DNA from: Modestobacter sp. VKM Ac-2986
Lineage (GTDB): Bacteria > Actinomycetota > Actinomycetes > Mycobacteriales > Geodermatophilaceae
Reading direction: 5' to 3'
NCBI RefSeq assembly: GCF_026967795.1
Contig: NZ_JAPVBH010000004.1
Span: forward strand, 124,001-188,000
DNA length: 64,000 bases
In this document: in pieces, positions 1 through 8,790 of the stretch
How the letters are laid out: each line of letters opens with the position of its first letter
Numbering within the stretch: position 1 is the stretch's first letter
Notes under the pieces: model-generated
Told to the model about the DNA's origin: nothing
The model's input: the letters and a program-made list of their open reading frames with translations, nothing else
Databases searched by the model: none
Translations under genes and position numbers: made by a program

Positions 1-79
1 TGCGGTGATGCACTCCTTGGATCGGTGGGTGGGCCGGCGGTGGCCGGCCCGGTTCAGGGGGTGGTTCAGGCGGGTGGGG

Positions 80-610
80 TCACGCGGAGCGCTGGTCGAC
101 GGGACGCAGGCTGCCAGAACCGCTCATCGACCGCGGACCCCGGCCGAGCGCGACCGTGCCGGACTGGGCCATCTCCTTGATGCCCAGCGGCGCGAGCACC
201 GCCAGCAGTGCCCGCAGCTTCTCCGGCGTCCCGGTCGCCTCGATGGTGACGGTGTCGGTGTTGACGTCGACCACCCGGGCCCGGAACAGCTCGGCGGTCT
301 GCAGGACGGTGGCGCGGTCGGTCAGCGGTGCACGCACCTTGACCAGCAGCAGCTCCCGCTCCACCGACGCCTCGCCGTCCAGCTCGACGATCTTGATCAC
401 CTCGATGAGCTTGTTCAGCTGCTTGGTGATCTGCTCCAGCGGCGCGGACTCCGCCTCGGCGACGATCGTCATCCGGGACAGGTCGGGGTTCTCGGTCGGG
501 CCGACGGCGAGGGACTCGATGTTGAACCCGCGCCGGCTGAAGAGCGCCGACACCCGGGCCAGCACACCGGACTTGTTCTCGACCAGGACGGACAACGTGT
601 GCCGTGGCAT
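80..610 (-). CDS. ilvN: Acetolactate synthase small (regulatory) subunit
   Basis: This is the 176-residue regulatory subunit of acetohydroxyacid synthase. In the family it binds valine and activates the catalytic subunit for the first common step of valine, leucine and isoleucine synthesis. An ACT domain covers about residues 4-80, recognisable from HTLSVLVENKSGVLARVSAL and the RRGFNIESLAVG segment; the C-terminal half is the usual small-subunit domain. Length fits the actinobacterial family. The ATG at 610 is preceded by a purine-rich GGAAGAGG stretch. It lies downstream of ilvB with an 85-nt gap holding a palindromic element, so expression relative to ilvB may be modulated there. ilvC, which usually follows, would lie beyond the left edge. 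Confidence 0.96.
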   Translation of the reverse strand: MPRHTLSVLVENKSGVLARVSALFSRRGFNIESLAVGPTENPDLSRMTIVAEAESAPLEQITKQLNKLIEVIKIVELDGEASVERELLLVKVRAPLTDRATVLQTAELFRARVVDVNTDTVTIEATGTPEKLRALLAVLAPLGIKEMAQSGTVALGRGPRSMSGSGSLRPVDQRSA

Positions 611-639
611 CAGACGGACCTCTTCCGATCAGGCAGTTC

Positions 640-695
640 GGCCCCCGTGCAGGGGCCCGCCGCGAGCTTGCGAGTGGTGGGGGGCACGAGGGTCC
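640..695 (-). repeat. Stop-abutting palindrome, copy 1 (ilvB-ilvN gap)
   Basis: This GC-rich inverted repeat begins directly after the ilvB stop codon. On the minus strand it reads GGACCCTCGTGCCCCCC, a central CTCGCAAGCTCG-like loop, and GGGCCCCTGCACGGGGGCC. The outer arms pair with one bulged A, and an inner stem flanks the loop. Clear relatives lie at 8731, 16013, 38328, 51428 and 61981. This copy is inside an operon, so it is not simply an end-of-operon terminator. Confidence 0.8.
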
Positions 696-2633
696 TCACA
701 CCTGGTCGCCGCCGAAGTCGGGGCGCAGGCCCCGGGCGGCCATGATCGCGTCGTTGCTCGCCCCGGCGGCGACCATCGGCCACACCTGGGCGTCGGAGCC
801 GACGATGAAGTCGATGACCACCGGCCGGTCGGTGATCGCCATGGCCTTCTCGATCACCGCGTCGACGTCGTCCTCGGTCTCGCACCGCAGCCCGACGCAG
901 CCCAGCGCCTCGGCCAGGGTCACGAAGTCCGGGATGCGGACCTGCCGGGCGGCGGGGTCCTTGGCGCCGTGGGTGGCCAGGTGGGTGTTGGAGTAGCGGC
1001 CCTCGTAGAACAGGGTCTGCCACTGGCGCACCATGCCCAGGTTGCCGTTGTTGATGACGGCGACCTTGATGGGGATGCCCTCGATGGCGCAGGTGGCCAG
1101 CTCCTGGTTGGTCATCTGGAAGCAGCCGTCGCCGTCGATGGCCCACACCGTGGTGTCCGGACAGCCCACCTTGGCGCCCATGGCGGCCGGCACCGAGTAG
1201 CCCATGGTGCCCAGGCCCCCGCTGTTGAGCCAGGTGCCCGGCTTCTCGTACTTGATGAACTGGGCGGCCCACATCTGGTGCTGGCCGACGCCGGAGGTGT
1301 AGATCGTGTCCGGGCCGGCGATGGCCCCGAGGCGCTCGATCACGTACTGCGGCGAGAGCATGCCGTCCTCGGGCCGGTCGTAGCCCAGCGGGTAGCGGGT
1401 GCGCCAGTCCTCCAGCTGCTCCCACCACGCAGTCAGCTGCGGGGTGCGCCCGGCCTCGTGCTCGGCCCGCACGGCGGTGACCAGCTCGGCGATGGTGGCC
1501 TTGGCGTCGCCCACGATCGGGACGTCGGCGCGGCGGTTCTTGCCGATCTCGGCCGGGTCGATGTCGGCGTGGATGACCGCCGCGTCGGGGGCGAAGCTGG
1601 ACAGCTGGCCGGTGACCCGGTCGTCGAAGCGGGCGCCAAGGGTGATCAGCAGGTCGGCCTTCTGCAGGGCGGTGACGGCCGCGACCGTGCCGTGCATGCC
1701 CGGCATGCCCAGGTTCTGCGGGTGGCTGTCGGGGAACGCGCCGCGGGCCATCAGCGTGGTGACCACCGGCGCACCGGTCAGCTCGGCCAGCTCGGCCAGC
1801 TCGTCGGTGGCGTGGGCCTTGAGGACGCCGCCGCCGACGTAGAGCACCGGCTGGCGCGCGGCGGCGATGAGCGCGGCGGCCTCGCGGACCTGCTTGCCGT
1901 GCGGGCGGGTGGTGGGCTTGTAGCCGGGCAGGTCGATCCGCGGCGGCCAGCTGAAGTCGGTGGTCGCCTGCAGGACGTCCTTGGGGACGTCGACCAGCAC
2001 GGGGCCGGGCCGGCCGGTGCTGGCCAGGTGGAAGGCCTCGGCGATCCGCTGCGGGATCTCGTCGGCCGACGTCACCAGGAAGCTGTGCTTGGTGATCGGC
2101 ATCGTGATGCCGCGGATGTCGGCCTCCTGGAACCCGTCGGTGCCGATCAGCGTGCTGGACACCTGACCGGTGATCGCCACGACGGGCACGGAGTCCATGT
2201 AGGCGTCGGCCAGCGGGGTCACCAGGTTGGTCGCACCGGGGCCGGAGGTCGCCATGCAGACGCCGACCCGGCCGGTGGCCTGCGCGTACCCGGTGGCGGC
2301 GTGCCCGGCGCCCTGCTCGTGGCGGACGAGGACGTGGCGCACCGCGGAGTCGAAGAGCGGGTCGTAGAGCGGGAGGATCGCCCCGCCCGGGATGCCGAAG
2401 ACGACGTCGACACCGACCGCCTCGAGCGAGCGGACCAGGCTCTGCGCGCCGGTGATGCCCGTGGCCGGCTCGGACGCGGACTCGGCCATCGTCCGGGCGG
2501 TGGTCTCGACCCCGAGGGTGGCCTGCGCGGCGGCGTCCGTGGGCGTCGTCGGCACGGCCGGGGCCGGGCCGGCGCCCGGCGCGGGCGAGGTGGGGGCGGT
2601 GGAGGTGCGGCCGGTGCTGGCGGTGGTGCTCAT
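696..2633 (-). CDS. ilvB: Acetolactate synthase large (catalytic) subunit
   Basis: This 645-residue ThDP/FAD enzyme condenses pyruvate with pyruvate or 2-oxobutyrate, the first common step of branched-chain amino acid synthesis. After an Ala/Thr/Pro-rich N-terminal extension of about 50 residues come the ThDP N-terminal domain with the catalytic Glu in [15 protein letters not shown], the central domain, and the C-terminal pyrophosphate domain with [11 protein letters not shown] and [16 protein letters not shown] 2633 is chosen because GGGAGA lies 7 nt upstream; the frame stays open further upstream but would run into the attenuator. A leader peptide and Rho-independent attenuator precede it, implying control by charged branched-chain tRNAs. 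It is adjacent to ilvN, as usual. Confidence 0.97.
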   Translation of the reverse strand: MSTTASTGRTSTAPTSPAPGAGPAPAVPTTPTDAAAQATLGVETTARTMAESASEPATGITGAQSLVRSLEAVGVDVVFGIPGGAILPLYDPLFDSAVRHVLVRHEQGAGHAATGYAQATGRVGVCMATSGPGATNLVTPLADAYMDSVPVVAITGQVSSTLIGTDGFQEADIRGITMPITKHSFLVTSADEIPQRIAEAFHLASTGRPGPVLVDVPKDVLQATTDFSWPPRIDLPGYKPTTRPHGKQVREAAALIAAARQPVLYVGGGVLKAHATDELAELAELTGAPVVTTLMARGAFPDSHPQNLGMPGMHGTVAAVTALQKADLLITLGARFDDRVTGQLSSFAPDAAVIHADIDPAEIGKNRRADVPIVGDAKATIAELVTAVRAEHEAGRTPQLTAWWEQLEDWRTRYPLGYDRPEDGMLSPQYVIERLGAIAGPDTIYTSGVGQHQMWAAQFIKYEKPGTWLNSGGLGTMGYSVPAAMGAKVGCPDTTVWAIDGDGCFQMTNQELATCAIEGIPIKVAVINNGNLGMVRQWQTLFYEGRYSNTHLATHGAKDPAARQVRIPDFVTLAEALGCVGLRCETEDDVDAVIEKAMAITDRPVVIDFIVGSDAQVWPMVAAGASNDAIMAARGLRPDFGGDQV

Positions 2634-2710
2634 CTGACGATCTCCCTGGGCGCGGGTGGGGTGCTGGCGCGGACGCCTGTCGCTGGCCGGCCAGGTGGTG
2701 CCCGGCCAAC

Positions 2711-2743
2711 AAAAAACCCCTCGTGCCGTTGGCACGGAGGGGT
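2711..2743 (-). terminator. ilvB leader attenuator (intrinsic terminator)
   Basis: On the minus strand the hairpin ACCCCTCCGTGCC-AAC-GGCACGAGGGGT (one bulged base) is followed at once by a T run (TTTTTTGTT). It sits between the leader peptide (ends 2772) and the ilvB start (2633). A terminator inside the leader of a biosynthetic gene is the standard arrangement for transcription attenuation. Confidence 0.85.
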
Positions 2744-2771
2744 GGCGCGTCGGTCGGGGTGGACCGGCGCG

Positions 2772-2807
2772 CTAGTGGATCGCTACGAGCAGACGAGTGC
2801 GAGGCAC
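2772..2807 (-). CDS. Predicted ilvB leader peptide (11 aa)
   Basis: GTG at 2807 opens a short frame encoding M-P-R-T-R-L-L-V-A-I-H followed by TAG. It carries consecutive Leu, Leu and Val codons and an Ile codon just before the stop, as expected for a peptide whose stalling senses branched-chain aminoacyl-tRNA supply. It resembles the short Arg-Thr-Arg plus Leu/Val/Ile leader peptides described for actinobacterial ilvB genes. There is no convincing ribosome binding site, but the predicted transcription start falls on or next to the GTG, so it may be leaderless. A second overlapping frame (GTG 2815, M-S-W-C-L-A-L-V-C-S) is a weaker alternative. Confidence 0.65.
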   Translation of the reverse strand: MPRTRLLVAIH

Positions 2808-2813
2808 CAGGAC

Positions 2814-2843
2814 ACTGTGCGCCTGTCGGCGCGGTCGCGTCAA
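2814..2843 (-). promoter_or_regulatory. Predicted ilvB promoter
   Basis: TTGACG at 2838-2843 is a good -35 box. An 18-nt spacer leads to CACAGT at 2814-2819, a weak -10 with A and T at the key positions. The predicted start is about 6-7 nt further on, at or beside the leader peptide GTG (2807). Confidence 0.5.
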
Positions 2844-2847
2844 CCAG

Positions 2848-2892
2848 GCCGTCCCAGTGGATGGGACGAGGTCACTCACCCACTGGGACGGC
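2848..2892 (-). terminator. Inverted repeat over the 3' end of the GGDEF-EAL gene
   Basis: A perfect 13-bp inverted repeat (GCCGTCCCAGTGG at 2848-2860 and its complement at 2880-2892) spans the stop codon at 2872. A smaller alternative hairpin, CGTCCCA/TGGGACG at 2850-2868, uses the same left arm. There is no T run. It probably terminates the c-di-GMP gene just before the ilvB -35 box. Confidence 0.55.
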
Positions 2893-4512
2893 GAGCGCGG
2901 GGCCGAGCGCCGGGGCGTCGAGCACCCGCTCGTCGAAGGCGTCGATCACCGCACCCAGCTCGGCCGGGCACGTCGGCCTGCCCAGCAGGTGGCCCTGCAG
3001 GAAGCGGCAGCCCAGGTCACGCAGCGCGGCCAGCTGGCCGGGGGTCTCCACGCCCTCGGCGACCACGTCGATGGACAGCCGCCGGCCCAGCTCGATCACG
3101 CTGTGCACCAGCGCGGCGCTGCGGGCGTCGTCGGTGATCCCGGCCAGGAACTCGCGGTCCATCTTCAGCACGTCGACCGGCAACCGGGCCAGGTGGGCGA
3201 AGGTCGAGTAGCCGCGGCCGAAGTCGTCCAGGGAGATGACGCAGCCCATGTCGTGCAGGGTCTGCAGGTCCCCGCCGGCCCGCTCGATCTCGCCGATGAA
3301 CATCGACTCGGTGACCTCCAGCATCAGCCGGCGGGCCGGCAGCCCGGCCCGGGCCAGCGCGGCGGTCACGTCGCGCACCAGGCTGCCCGACCGCAGGTGA
3401 CGGACGCTGATGTTGACGCCCAGCTGCAGGTCCCGCCCCTCCGCCAGCAGCCGGGCGAGCTCGGCGGTGGCCTGGTCGAGCACCCAGCGCTGCAGCGGGA
3501 CGACCAGGCCGTCGTCCTCGGCCAGCGGCACGAACTCCGACGGCGACACCTCCCCCAGGACCGGGTGGTCCCAGCGGACCAGCGCCTCCACGCCCAGGAC
3601 GCGGCGCTCGACGGTGCCGACCACGGGCTGGTAGACCAGCCGCAGCTGCCCGTGGGCCAGCGCGTCGGGCAGGTCGCGGACCAGCCGGTTGCGCCGCACG
3701 GTCGCACCGTCGGCGGCCGCGCCGTACAGGCGGACGCAGCCCTTGCCGGCGGCCTTGGCCGCGCGGAGCGCCACGTCGGCGTCGCGCAGGCTCACCGACA
3801 CCTCCTCGGCGGGCTGCAGCTCGGCGACGCCGATGCTGCACGAGACGTCGAAGACCAGGTCGGGGTCGGTGCCGACGGTGGGCACCGACCGGTGGACGTC
3901 GGCCAGCTCGGCGATGATCCGCTCCGCCAGCGCCGCGGCCTCGGCCACGCCCGAGCGCACCACGACGGCGAACTCGTCGCCACCGAGCCGGCTGACCAGG
4001 TCCTCGTCCCGCACGGTCACCCGCAGCCGGTCGGCGACCTCGACCAGCAGCAGGTCCCCTGCCTCGTGCCCGGCGATGTCGTTGACCGCCTTGAAGCCGT
4101 CGAGGTCCAGCAGCAGCACGGTGCACGGCTCCCCGTGGGCGGCCCGGCTGCGCGCACCGGCCAGGGCGGCCATCAGGCGGGCGCGGTTGGGCAGCCCGGT
4201 GAGGTGGTCGCTGTAGGCCATCCGCTCCAGCTCCTGCTGGCTCGTGCGGTCCTCGTGCAGGTGGGCACCGGGTCCCGGCAGCCCGGCGGGCGGCGCCGCC
4301 GGCACGAGGCCGGCCACCAGCGCCACCAGCACCAGCACCGCGGCCACGAGGGCCTCGGTGGCGGTGACCGGGCGCCCGGCGACCGGGCCGCCGAGCAGCA
4401 GCAGGCCACCGAGGGCCAGCGCGGCGCCGACGACGAACGCACGCGGGGGCACCGGGGGCGCGACGACGTCCGTCCGCCGCCGTCGCGGCACCGGGCGGCC
4501 GGGTCCGCTCAC
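2872..4512 (-). CDS. GGDEF-EAL cyclic di-GMP synthase/phosphodiesterase
   Basis: This 546-residue membrane-anchored protein makes and/or degrades the second messenger c-di-GMP. Two hydrophobic segments (about residues 26-43 and 52-71) are followed by a GGDEF domain (about 95-260) with intact RLGGDEF at 175-181, metal-binding Asp in LLDLDGF, and the inhibitory-site motif RDED at 168-171, exactly five residues before GGDEF. The EAL domain (about 285-530) has GVEALVRW, NIS, LEVTES, LDDFGRGYS, LKMDR, VAEGVET and QGHLL, so both activities look possible. The GTG start at 4512 overlaps the TGA of the upstream paralogue (GTGA), which indicates translational coupling. Net activity cannot be read from sequence. 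Confidence 0.93.
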   Translation of the reverse strand: MSGPGRPVPRRRRTDVVAPPVPPRAFVVGAALALGGLLLLGGPVAGRPVTATEALVAAVLVLVALVAGLVPAAPPAGLPGPGAHLHEDRTSQQELERMAYSDHLTGLPNRARLMAALAGARSRAAHGEPCTVLLLDLDGFKAVNDIAGHEAGDLLLVEVADRLRVTVRDEDLVSRLGGDEFAVVVRSGVAEAAALAERIIAELADVHRSVPTVGTDPDLVFDVSCSIGVAELQPAEEVSVSLRDADVALRAAKAAGKGCVRLYGAAADGATVRRNRLVRDLPDALAHGQLRLVYQPVVGTVERRVLGVEALVRWDHPVLGEVSPSEFVPLAEDDGLVVPLQRWVLDQATAELARLLAEGRDLQLGVNISVRHLRSGSLVRDVTAALARAGLPARRLMLEVTESMFIGEIERAGGDLQTLHDMGCVISLDDFGRGYSTFAHLARLPVDVLKMDREFLAGITDDARSAALVHSVIELGRRLSIDVVAEGVETPGQLAALRDLGCRFLQGHLLGRPTCPAELGAVIDAFDERVLDAPALGPALAVPVGE

Positions 4513-6461
4513 AGGAGGGCCACCGGACCGGGAGCGGTGCCGTCCGCCGGAGCGGGCCGCGGCGCGGGCACGCCGGGCCACAACCGGCCGCCGTCGGCCT
4601 CCAGCAGCCCGGTGAGCGCGATGAGCCCGACCGGCCGGGAGAGCAGGAAACCCTGGGCGAAGCCGCAGCCGAGGTTGTGCAGGACGGCCAGCTGGCCGAC
4701 CGTCTCCACGCCCTCGGCGACGACGTCGACGCCCAGCGTCGCGCCGAGGGTGACCACCGCGGCGCAGACGGCCCGCACGTAGGGGTCCCGGTCGATCCGG
4801 GCCAGCAGCGTGCGGTCGAGCTTGAGGACGTCGACCGGCAGCCGGCCCAGGTCCGCCAGCGAGGACGCGCCGCGACCGACGTCGTCCAGGGCGACGTGCA
4901 CGCCCATCAGCCGGAGCGCGGAGACGTCGTCGCGGACCCGCGGCCCGGACAGTGCGGACTCGGCGAGCTCGACCACCAGGCGTTCGGGCGGCAGACCGCT
5001 GTCGGCCAGCGCCCGCGTCACGTCGGCGACCAGGGTGCCGGCGGCCAGGTGGGCGGCCGAGACGTTGACGCCCAGGCGGAGCGCGGGCCCGGACTGCGGC
5101 AGCCCGACCACCGCGCGGGTGGCCTCCTGCAGCACCCAGCGCTGCAGGTCGACGGTCAGCCCGGCCCGGGCGGCCACCGGCAGGAACTCCTCCGGCGGGA
5201 CGTCGCCGAGGTCGGGGTGCCGCCAGCGCATCAGCGCCTCGACGCCGGCGACCCGGCGCTCGGTCAGGTCGACGACCGGCAGCCAGGCGAGCTCGAGCTC
5301 CCCGCGGCCGCGGGCGCCGACGAGGTCGTGGCGCAGCTGGTCGCGGCGGTCGCGGACGGCGGTGAGCTCGGGGTGGTGGCGGTGCACCGAGCCGGTCCCG
5401 GCCGACCGGGCGGCGGCGAGGGCGAGCTCGGCGTGGTCCTGGACCTGCGCGGCGGTCAGCCCGGGCGACAGCGGGGCCAGCCCGACGACGGCGCACAGGT
5501 CGACCAGGCCGGCCGCGGTGACGATCGGGGCCTCCAGGACCGCCAGGCAGCGGGCGGCGAGCCGGCCGACCTCGGTGGGGGTACCCGACGCCAGCACGGC
5601 GAACAGCTCGGCGTCGACGCGGGACACCTCGTCGGTGCCGCGCACGGTGGCACGGAGCCGACGGGCGACCTCGACCAGCGCAGCGTCGACGACGCTGCGG
5701 CCGGCGTCCTCGTGCACCGCCCGCAGCCCGTGCACCTCGACCAGCAGGAGGCTCAGGCCGGCCGTGCCGGCGGCCAGGTCCTCGTGCACCGACCGCTCCT
5801 GGGCCGCCCGGTTGGGCAGGCCGGTGAGCGGGTCGGTGTAGGCCAGCGCGCACAGCTCGCGCTCGCGGTCGTCGCGGGCGGTGACGTCGCGGCCGCGCAC
5901 GACCAGCGCCCGGACGTCGGGGTCGGCGCGCAGGTCGCTGACCGTGGTCTCGAGCACCCGCGGGAGGCCGGTGTCCGGCAGCAGCCGGAGGGTGTGCCGG
6001 GCGCCGGCGGGCTGCGGGCCGAGGAGCCGGGCGCGCACCTCGGCGGCGTCCTCGGCGGGCACGCACCCGGTCAGCGGCCGGCCGGGCAGACCGGGCACGG
6101 CGGGGGTGACCTGCCGGATGCGCAGGTCGCCGTCCAGCGTGAGGACGACGTCGCCCTCGGCCGTGGCCAGCGCGCGGTGGACCGCCTCGCTGCGGCGGAG
6201 CCGGGCGGACTCGCGGGCCTGCACCCGGGCGGCGAGGGACCGCTGGAGGGCGGTCAGCGCCAGGCAGCCGCCGAGGGCCGCGCCGGCGACCGGCGGGAGG
6301 TCGACGTCGAGCAGGGCCGCGGCGAGGAGTGCGAGCGCGGCGGCGACCAGGGCCAGTTGCGGGACCAGCCGCCCGGACAGGCGCAGCCGCGCCTGGTCGG
6401 TGGCGGTGGCCGGGGCGGCACGCCGCTCCCCGGGCACTGACCGACGACGCGTGGGCTCCAC
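4509..6461 (-). CDS. PAS/degenerate GGDEF-EAL membrane protein
   Basis: This 650-residue paralogue sits directly upstream of an intact GGDEF-EAL gene. Two hydrophobic segments (about 33-50 and 57-72) precede a PAS-like region (about 90-195), a GGDEF-type domain (205-360) and an EAL domain (385-620). The GGDEF signature is replaced by DAELF (residues 283-287), so cyclase activity is unlikely, yet the inhibitory-site RxxD (RGTD, 274-277) keeps its five-residue spacing. The EAL domain retains EAL (408-410), NVS, LDDVGRG, LKLDR and AEGVET, but has VELAES instead of the usual ELTES. It may be a c-di-GMP receptor or a weak phosphodiesterase. GTG 6461 is the start chosen; its ribosome site is poor. 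Confidence 0.88.
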   Translation of the reverse strand: MEPTRRRSVPGERRAAPATATDQARLRLSGRLVPQLALVAAALALLAAALLDVDLPPVAGAALGGCLALTALQRSLAARVQARESARLRRSEAVHRALATAEGDVVLTLDGDLRIRQVTPAVPGLPGRPLTGCVPAEDAAEVRARLLGPQPAGARHTLRLLPDTGLPRVLETTVSDLRADPDVRALVVRGRDVTARDDRERELCALAYTDPLTGLPNRAAQERSVHEDLAAGTAGLSLLLVEVHGLRAVHEDAGRSVVDAALVEVARRLRATVRGTDEVSRVDAELFAVLASGTPTEVGRLAARCLAVLEAPIVTAAGLVDLCAVVGLAPLSPGLTAAQVQDHAELALAAARSAGTGSVHRHHPELTAVRDRRDQLRHDLVGARGRGELELAWLPVVDLTERRVAGVEALMRWRHPDLGDVPPEEFLPVAARAGLTVDLQRWVLQEATRAVVGLPQSGPALRLGVNVSAAHLAAGTLVADVTRALADSGLPPERLVVELAESALSGPRVRDDVSALRLMGVHVALDDVGRGASSLADLGRLPVDVLKLDRTLLARIDRDPYVRAVCAAVVTLGATLGVDVVAEGVETVGQLAVLHNLGCGFAQGFLLSRPVGLIALTGLLEADGGRLWPGVPAPRPAPADGTAPGPVALL

Positions 6462-6480
6462 CCCAGCACTGTCGACCGAT

Positions 6481-6510
6481 GTCCCCCCGCACCACAGGGT
6501 GCGGGGGGAC
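6481..6510 (-). terminator. Terminator hairpin after ilvD
   Basis: A 13-bp perfect stem (GTCCCCCCGCACC) with a 4-nt loop lies 28 nt beyond the ilvD stop and 20 nt before the next gene. It has no T tail, which is common for actinobacterial terminators. It separates ilvD transcription from the GGDEF-EAL pair. Confidence 0.7.
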
Positions 6511-6537
6511 GGGTCACCCGTTGGGGCTGGTCACCGC

Positions 6538-8250
6538 TCAGCTGGTGATGGCGCCCTGGGCGGCCGAGCCGACGAGCCTGGCGTACTTGGCGAGCACGCC
6601 GCGGGTGTAGCGCGGCTCCGGCGGCGCCCAGCCCTCACGGCGGGTGGCGAGCTCGGCCTCGTCGACCAGCAGGTCCATGGTGCGGGCGGTGAGGTCGAGC
6701 CGGATGCGGTCGCCGTCCCGGACGAAGGCGATCGGTCCGCCGTCGGCGGCCTCGGGGGCGATGTGCCCGATGCACAGACCGGTCGTGCCGCCGGAGAACC
6801 GGCCGTCGGTGAGCAGCAGCACGTCCTTGCCCAGCCCCGCGCCCTTGATGGCGCCGGTGACGGCGAGCATCTCGCGCATGCCCGGGCCGCCACGGGGGCC
6901 CTCGTAGCGGATGACCACGACGTCGTTGGCCTTCAGGGTGCCCTCGGTGACGGCGTCCATGGCGCCCTGCTCGCCGTCGAAGACCCGGGCGGTGCCCTCG
7001 AAGACGTCGGCGTCGAAGCCGGCGGACTTCACGACCGCCCCCTCCGGTGCCAGCGACCCGCGCAGGATCGTGATCCCGCCCGTGCGATGGATCGGGTCGG
7101 CCATCGCGTGGATGATCGCGCCGTCGGGGTCCGGCGGGGACAGCTCGGCGAGGTTCTCCGCCAGCGTCTTCCCGGTCACGGTGAGCGCGTCGCCGTGCAG
7201 CAGCCCGGCGTCGAGCAGGGCGCGCATGACCACCGGGACGCCGCCGATGCGGTCGACGTCGGTCATGACGAACCGGCCGAAAGGCTTCACGTCGGCCAGG
7301 TGCGGCGTCCGGTCACCGATCCGGTTGAAGTCGTCGAGGGTCAGGTCGACGTCGGCCTCGTGCGCGATCGCCAGCAGGTGCAGGACGACGTTGGTGGAGC
7401 CACCGAGGGCCATGGCCACGGTGATGGCGTTCTCGAACGCCTCCTTGGTCATGATCTGCCGGGCGGTGATGCCCTTGCGGAGCAGCTCGACCACGGCCTC
7501 GCCCGACCGCACGGCGATGTCGTCGCGGCGGCGGTCCGGAGCCGGCGGGGCGGCGCTGCCGGGCAGCGCCATGCCGAGGGCCTCGGCGACGCTGGCCATC
7601 GTGTTGGCGGTGTACATGCCGCCGCAGGAGCCCATGCCGGGGCAGGCGGCCTTCTCGATCGCGGTCAGCTCGTCACGGGTGATCTTCCCGGCCGCGCAGG
7701 CGCCGACGCCCTCGAACACGTCGATGATCGTCATGTCCTCGCGGTCGCCGAGCTTGCCCGGCAGCGTCGAGCCGGAGTAGACGAACACGCTGGCCAGGTC
7801 CAGGCGGGCGGCGGCCATCAGCATGCCGGGCAGCGACTTGTCGCAGCCGGCCAGCAGGACGGTGCCGTCCAGCCGCTCGGCGAACACGACGGTCTCGACG
7901 GAGTCGGCGATCACCTCGCGGGAGACCAGCGAGGCGCGCATGCCCTCGTGGCCCATGGAGATGCCGTCGGAGACCGAGATCGTGCCGAACTCCAGCGGGA
8001 AGCCGCCGGCGGCGTGCACGCCCTCCTTGGCGGACTTGGCCAGCCGGTCCAGCGAGAGGTTGCACGGGGTGATCTCGTTCCACGACGAGGCCACGCCGAC
8101 CTGCGGCTTGGCGAAGTCGTCGTCGCCCATCCCCACGGCGCGGAGCATCGCCCGGGCCGGGGCCTTGGCGTCCCCGTCGGTGACCTCGCGGCTGCGCGGC
8201 TTGATGTCGACGGAGTCGGTGGTGGTCGGGCTGTCCTCGACGGTCGTCAC
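6538..8250 (-). CDS. ilvD: Dihydroxy-acid dehydratase
   Basis: This 570-residue iron-sulfur enzyme converts 2,3-dihydroxy-3-methyl(iso)valerate to the 2-oxo acid in valine, leucine and isoleucine synthesis. Cluster-ligand regions are visible in [19 protein letters not shown] and [17 protein letters not shown]. Length fits the short actinobacterial form. GTG 8250 is chosen because homologous sequence begins a few residues later ([14 protein letters not shown]) and because a TACCAT -10 box ends 8 nt before it, suggesting a leaderless mRNA. The frame is open further upstream, but only into the divergent promoter region. It shares a pathway with ilvBN, 4 kb away on the same strand. Confidence 0.96.
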   Translation of the reverse strand: MTTVEDSPTTTDSVDIKPRSREVTDGDAKAPARAMLRAVGMGDDDFAKPQVGVASSWNEITPCNLSLDRLAKSAKEGVHAAGGFPLEFGTISVSDGISMGHEGMRASLVSREVIADSVETVVFAERLDGTVLLAGCDKSLPGMLMAAARLDLASVFVYSGSTLPGKLGDREDMTIIDVFEGVGACAAGKITRDELTAIEKAACPGMGSCGGMYTANTMASVAEALGMALPGSAAPPAPDRRRDDIAVRSGEAVVELLRKGITARQIMTKEAFENAITVAMALGGSTNVVLHLLAIAHEADVDLTLDDFNRIGDRTPHLADVKPFGRFVMTDVDRIGGVPVVMRALLDAGLLHGDALTVTGKTLAENLAELSPPDPDGAIIHAMADPIHRTGGITILRGSLAPEGAVVKSAGFDADVFEGTARVFDGEQGAMDAVTEGTLKANDVVVIRYEGPRGGPGMREMLAVTGAIKGAGLGKDVLLLTDGRFSGGTTGLCIGHIAPEAADGGPIAFVRDGDRIRLDLTARTMDLLVDEAELATRREGWAPPEPRYTRGVLAKYARLVGSAAQGAITS

Positions 8251-8258
8251 GACCGGCG

Positions 8259-8264
8259 ATGGTA
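8259..8264 (-). promoter_or_regulatory. -10 box of ilvD (leaderless)
   Basis: TACCAT on the minus strand lies 8 nt before GTG 8250, so transcription should begin at or within a base of the start codon. No ribosome binding site is present. Confidence 0.5.
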
Positions 8265-8329
8265 GGCCGGTGCGGAGCGGCCATGACGGGCCTGGTCGCC
8301 CCGTCCCACGGTCTGGGAAGATCCACGGT

Positions 8330-8707
8330 GTGGCTGTCGCTCGTCTGCGCATGAGCCGGACAGCGCTGCTGCCGGTCGTCATCGGGTTCGCCTGCGTCCT
8401 GCCGCTGGCGGGGGTGACGCTGTGGGCGCTTCTCCTGATGGCCGTGCCGGCCGCCGCGGCCGCCTGGGTGGTGCGGGTCGGGGTCGACGTCTCCGACGCC
8501 GGGGTGACCGCGCGCTCACTGACCAGTGCCCGCACGGTTGGGTGGTCGGAGCTGTCCGGCATCCGGGTCGGCCCGCGCCGGGACCTGTGGCTGGTCACCA
8601 CCGCCGGCACCCAGGTCAAGCTGCCGGTGCTCCGCGCCCGCGACCTCCCCCAGCTGTCGTCCCTCTCCGGCGGCCGCATCCCCGACCCCGAGGCCCCCAC
8701 CTCCTGA
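8330..8707 (+). CDS. Cfp6-like PH-domain membrane protein
   Basis: This small protein of 125 residues has two N-terminal hydrophobic segments (about residues 10-30 and 31-48) and a C-terminal bacterial PH-like fold ([50 protein letters not shown]). It closely resembles M. tuberculosis Cfp6 (Rv3004), which also lies next to ilvB, and the closing SGGRIPDPE matches the SSGRVPNP ending I recall for Cfp6. Its molecular function is not established. GTG 8330 is used; ATG 8351, seven codons later, is an alternative. It is divergent from ilvD, with only 79 nt between the start codons. Confidence 0.85.
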   Translation: MAVARLRMSRTALLPVVIGFACVLPLAGVTLWALLLMAVPAAAAAWVVRVGVDVSDAGVTARSLTSARTVGWSELSGIRVGPRRDLWLVTTAGTQVKLPVLRARDLPQLSSLSGGRIPDPEAPTS

Positions 8708-8730
8708 AGCCCGTCCCCGCCGGCCCCCGC

Positions 8731-8790
8731 GGCCCCCTCGCAGGGGCCCGCCACGAGCCTGCGAGTGGTGGGGGGCGAGGGGGTCCTTCG
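8731..8790 (-). repeat. Stop-abutting palindrome, copy 2
   Basis: This copy directly follows the dehydrogenase stop codon (8791) and fills the gap to the convergent Cfp6-like gene. Minus strand: CGAAGGACCCCCTCGCC, loop ACTCGCAGGCTCG, then GGCGGGCCCCTGCGAGGGGG. The outer arms GGCCCCCTCGC/GCGAGGGGG(A)CC pair except for one base. It probably terminates transcription from both sides. Confidence 0.85.

Noticed and set aside
1-79. Possible ilvC start at the left edge
   Set aside because: The 79 nt left of ilvN show only GGTT-rich spacer with no coding start; ilvC, if present, is outside.
610-2712. 700-codon minus frame overlapping ilvB
   Set aside because: Arg/His/Pro-rich shadow in the neighbouring frame of ilvB.
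156-3137. Long plus-strand open frame (993 codons) across ilvN-ilvB
   Set aside because: It is a GC-rich antisense shadow with Arg/Gly/His-rich composition, while the minus strand encodes clear IlvN and IlvB.
4513-6495. N-terminal 661 codons of the 1207-codon frame that ends with the GGDEF-EAL protein
   Set aside because: This part is an out-of-frame shadow of the upstream PAS/GGDEF-EAL gene; the real start is GTG 4512, overlapping its stop.
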